NCBI GenBank assembly: GCA_936924635.1
Contig: CAKZHP010000051.1
Coordinates: 1 to 53,062, forward strand
DNA: 53,062 bases
DNA from: an uncultured Propionibacteriaceae bacterium
GTDB lineage: Bacteria; Actinomycetota; Actinomycetes; Propionibacteriales; Propionibacteriaceae
Direction of reading: 5' to 3'
The position numbers and the translations under genes are program-made. Numbering within the stretch: the first letter of the stretch is position 1; every line of letters begins with the position of its first letter. The notes below the pieces were generated by a model that worked only from the letters and a program-made list of their open reading frames with translations, did not search any database and had not been told where the DNA came from. Below, in pieces: positions 51,266 through 53,062 of the stretch.

Positions 51266-52675
51266 ATGTTCTCTCGACGCTTGCGCGCGCCTTTTTTCGC
51301 CGTTCTCACCGCTTGCGGAATTGCCCTTGTGACGGCACTTCCCGGGCAGTCGATGACCAGCGCCGCAGATCCTGCGGCCATGGCCAGCGCAGCCGTCACC
51401 CCCGAGGCGATGGCTTCGTCGGCGGTCGCGGGCTCCGCCATGGCTCCCCTCGCGACCGACGGGTCCGCGCAGAGCACCGCGACGGCTGGGGCGACGAGCC
51501 CCGCCACCTCGTCCGCTGGCGTCACCTCGTCGGTGCCGACCGCGTCCGTGACCGTGCCGGGTGGGCCCACCGGCCCCTCCTCGGCCCCCCTCTCCACTCT
51601 CGGCGCCTCGGCCCTGGGCACCCTGGGTGTGAGCTTCCTGCCCAGCGACGCCGCGACCACGCTGCCCACGGCGTCGGGGGCGGTCACGGCCAACGGCATC
51701 ACGGGCGCCAACGGCAAGGTGCAGGCCTTCTCGAGCGCGGGGGCCGGCGAGCGCGGCAAGGGCGGAAACCTCGCTCAGCAGGGGGCGACGCCCGCGTCCA
51801 CGACGACCGCGCCCACCAAGGCCCCCACCACCACCCGTACGCCCTCGGCCTCCGCCACCGCGGCCACGTCGGCGACGACCGCCACCTCGACCAAGGCGCC
51901 GACTACCGCGAGCAGCACCCCGTCGGCCACCATCTCCTCTGTGCCCTCCTCGACGCCGACCAGCTTCGCCCAGATGACGACGCCCCCGACGCTGCCTGGC
52001 TGGACCATCGACATGAAGGACGACTTCAACCTGCCGATCGAGCAGACGAAGTGGGGCCGCTACGGCTGGCAGGACCCGAAGCAGGGCCAGGGTGGTCTGG
52101 GTTACATCTCGCAGGACCAGACCTCCATCGTCGACGGCAAGATGACCCTCAAGATCGAGTACCGCAACGGGGCCTGGTACAACGCCGGCGTCTCCAGCGG
52201 CGATTTCTTCTCGGCCGTGGGCGGCCGCTGGGAGGTCCGCGCGAAATTCCCGAAGGCCAAGGGCGTCGGATACTGCCTGCTGCTCTACCCCGATGACGGT
52301 TCCTGGCCCCCTGAGATCAATTTCGCCGAGGGGCGCGTGAATGGCCCGTCGGTCATGGCGGCCTATCACTGGGACACCGACAACAAGCAGGAGCTGCGGT
52401 TCTTCGACAACCCTGACATGCAGGGGTGGCACACCTACGGCGTCATCATCGAGAAGGACCGCCTGATCTACACCTTCGACGGCAAGCCGTGGGCCGAGAT
52501 CGTCAACCCGTACATCACCACCAAGCCGATGTGGGTCGGCTTCCAGGGCGCGGCGATGGACCCCAACGGTGAGGCCTCCATGTACGAGACCGTCGACGGC
52601 GGCGTGCCCAACGCCCTCACGCCGGCGGTGAACCTGATCGAGATCGACTGGGTGGCCCACTACAAGGAGGCCTGA
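51266..52675 (+). CDS. Secreted GH16-fold protein with long Ser/Thr/Ala-rich linker (paralogue 2)
   Basis: 469 aa. A signal peptide (RRLRAPFFAVLTACGIALVTALPG) leads to about 200 residues of low-complexity Ala/Ser/Thr/Pro sequence, probably an extended or glycosylated wall-spanning linker. The C-terminal GH16 domain (about 240-469) parallels paralogue 1: WTIDMKDDFNLPIEQTKWG, GRWEVRAKFPKA, GSWPPEINFAEG, YHWDTDNK. The core motif again has Asn for Asp (Glu350, Asn352, Glu355). A GGGGGGAAA site precedes the ATG. The start of the gene has unusually T-rich codons. It has its own promoter region and ends at a strong hairpin. Confidence 0.87.
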   Translation: MFSRRLRAPFFAVLTACGIALVTALPGQSMTSAADPAAMASAAVTPEAMASSAVAGSAMAPLATDGSAQSTATAGATSPATSSAGVTSSVPTASVTVPGGPTGPSSAPLSTLGASALGTLGVSFLPSDAATTLPTASGAVTANGITGANGKVQAFSSAGAGERGKGGNLAQQGATPASTTTAPTKAPTTTRTPSASATAATSATTATSTKAPTTASSTPSATISSVPSSTPTSFAQMTTPPTLPGWTIDMKDDFNLPIEQTKWGRYGWQDPKQGQGGLGYISQDQTSIVDGKMTLKIEYRNGAWYNAGVSSGDFFSAVGGRWEVRAKFPKAKGVGYCLLLYPDDGSWPPEINFAEGRVNGPSVMAAYHWDTDNKQELRFFDNPDMQGWHTYGVIIEKDRLIYTFDGKPWAEIVNPYITTKPMWVGFQGAAMDPNGEASMYETVDGGVPNALTPAVNLIEIDWVAHYKEA

Positions 52676-52695
52676 GCCCCGTCTCGGCCGCAATC

Positions 52696-52724
52696 GCGCC
52701 CCGGGTCCTCGTGACCCGGGGCGC
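52696..52724 (+). terminator. Hairpin terminator after the second GH16-fold gene
   Basis: A perfect 12-bp GC stem (52696-52707 with 52713-52724) and a 5-nt loop, 20 nt past the stop codon. No U tract, as usual in high-GC genomes. Confidence 0.8.
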
Positions 52725-52837
52725 GTGCCGTTCCCGGGCTCTGGGACACGCCCGGAAGGACGTGACTTCTCAGGTTCCCCTCAGGTACCGTGTGCCCGCC
52801 TGGGGGGGCCGGCTCGTACGAAGGGAACTCGTCCCGC

Positions 52838-53062
52838 ATGCTCTCTCGCGGTGCCCGCCTCATGCTCGCTCTGGGTCTGCCCGTCGCCCTCACGGTCGCC
52901 GGCGCCGTACTGCCAGGCTCGACCGTCGTCGGCACCGCCCAGCCCAACATCGGCATCCCGGCGCCCACCTCACCCACCGGCCTCGCCTGGGCCGAGCCCG
53001 GCGCCCCCGCCGGCCAGCCGGTCGAGACGGCCACGGCGTCGACGGCCGCCGCTCCGGCTGAC
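52838..53062 (+). CDS. Secreted protein, N-terminal part only (3' end beyond window)
   Basis: The frame starts at an ATG at 52838 behind AAGGGAA and is open to the window edge (75 codons). Residues 1-35 form a signal peptide (RLMLALGLPVALTVAGAVLPG), followed by an Ala/Pro/Thr-rich stretch like the linker of the upstream GH16-fold protein. The family cannot be told; a further surface or GH16-type protein is possible from the context. Confidence 0.7.
   Translation, partial: MLSRGARLMLALGLPVALTVAGAVLPGSTVVGTAQPNIGIPAPTSPTGLAWAEPGAPAGQPVETATASTAAAPAD

Overview
The window is high-GC DNA from an actinomycete. The guaB2-guaB3 pair, a GroES/GroEL1 operon controlled by CIRCE elements, an MptB-like GT-C mannosyltransferase, an LpqH-type lipoprotein, frequent GTG starts and stop/start overlaps all point to Actinomycetes. 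A member of the Propionibacteriales (Nocardioidaceae or Propionibacteriaceae) is my guess, but the sequence does not prove it. No rRNA, tRNA, CRISPR array, transposase or integrase was found.

Layout. (1) 1-9.0 kb is core and housekeeping: guaB3 (3' end off the window) and guaB2, a small membrane protein, an MptB-like mannosyltransferase coupled to a TIGR01777-type epimerase, an orphan Tat/lipoprotein sugar-binding protein, a block of modular hairpin repeats, a NagB-type deaminase, a DJ-1/PfpI protein and an LpqH-like lipoprotein. (2) 9.0-9.56 kb is non-coding, possibly decayed sequence. (3) 9.56-25.64 kb is a 16-kb minus-strand operon of four large overlapping genes, read in this order: an SNF2 helicase (DrmD-like), a 1556-aa Eco57I-like adenine methylase (DrmMI-like), a 2114-aa DEAH-helicase/DUF1998 giant with a Vsr/DUF559-like nuclease-fold segment (DruE-like, or a DrmA-DrmB equivalent), and a UvrD-like helicase with a RelE-like N-terminus. 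It looks like an anti-phage island that mixes DISARM and Druantia modules and is the best candidate here for an undescribed system. A small winged-helix gene, an 18-bp palindrome and a divergent pair of unknown genes (26.1-28.1 kb), whose promoter resembles the DNA-damage RecA-NDp/PafBC class, sit at its head. (4) 28.3-30.6 kb is a scar zone: two small membrane-protein genes, a shredded ABC-permease fragment and a frameshifted LacI regulator. (5) 30.75-32.6 kb holds a glycogen-debranching-type enzyme. (6) 32.8-34.9 kb holds groES-groEL1 with two CIRCE operators around one promoter. (7) 35.1-53.06 kb is a cell-surface or exopolysaccharide cluster: four GT2 glycosyltransferases, one GT14-like transferase, a C-methyltransferase, a sugar nucleotidyltransferase, a PIG-L deacetylase, an SDR, an RmlC-type epimerase, a methyltransferase-aminotransferase fusion, a large multi-spanning membrane protein, a Wzx-like flippase, two GH16-fold proteins and the start of another secreted protein.

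How the parts fit. In the defence operon, translational coupling implies four subunits made in step: two SF2 motors, one SF1 motor and a methylase that presumably marks self DNA. In the glycan cluster, the sugar-modifying enzymes would build an unusual branched or amino sugar nucleotide, the glycosyltransferases would assemble a lipid-linked repeat, the flippase would export it, and the two GH16-fold proteins would act on the polymer outside the cell. groESL and guaB2-guaB3 are close neighbours in mycobacteria; here they lie about 30 kb apart on the same strand, with the defence island and the scar zone between them, which suggests an insertion hotspot.
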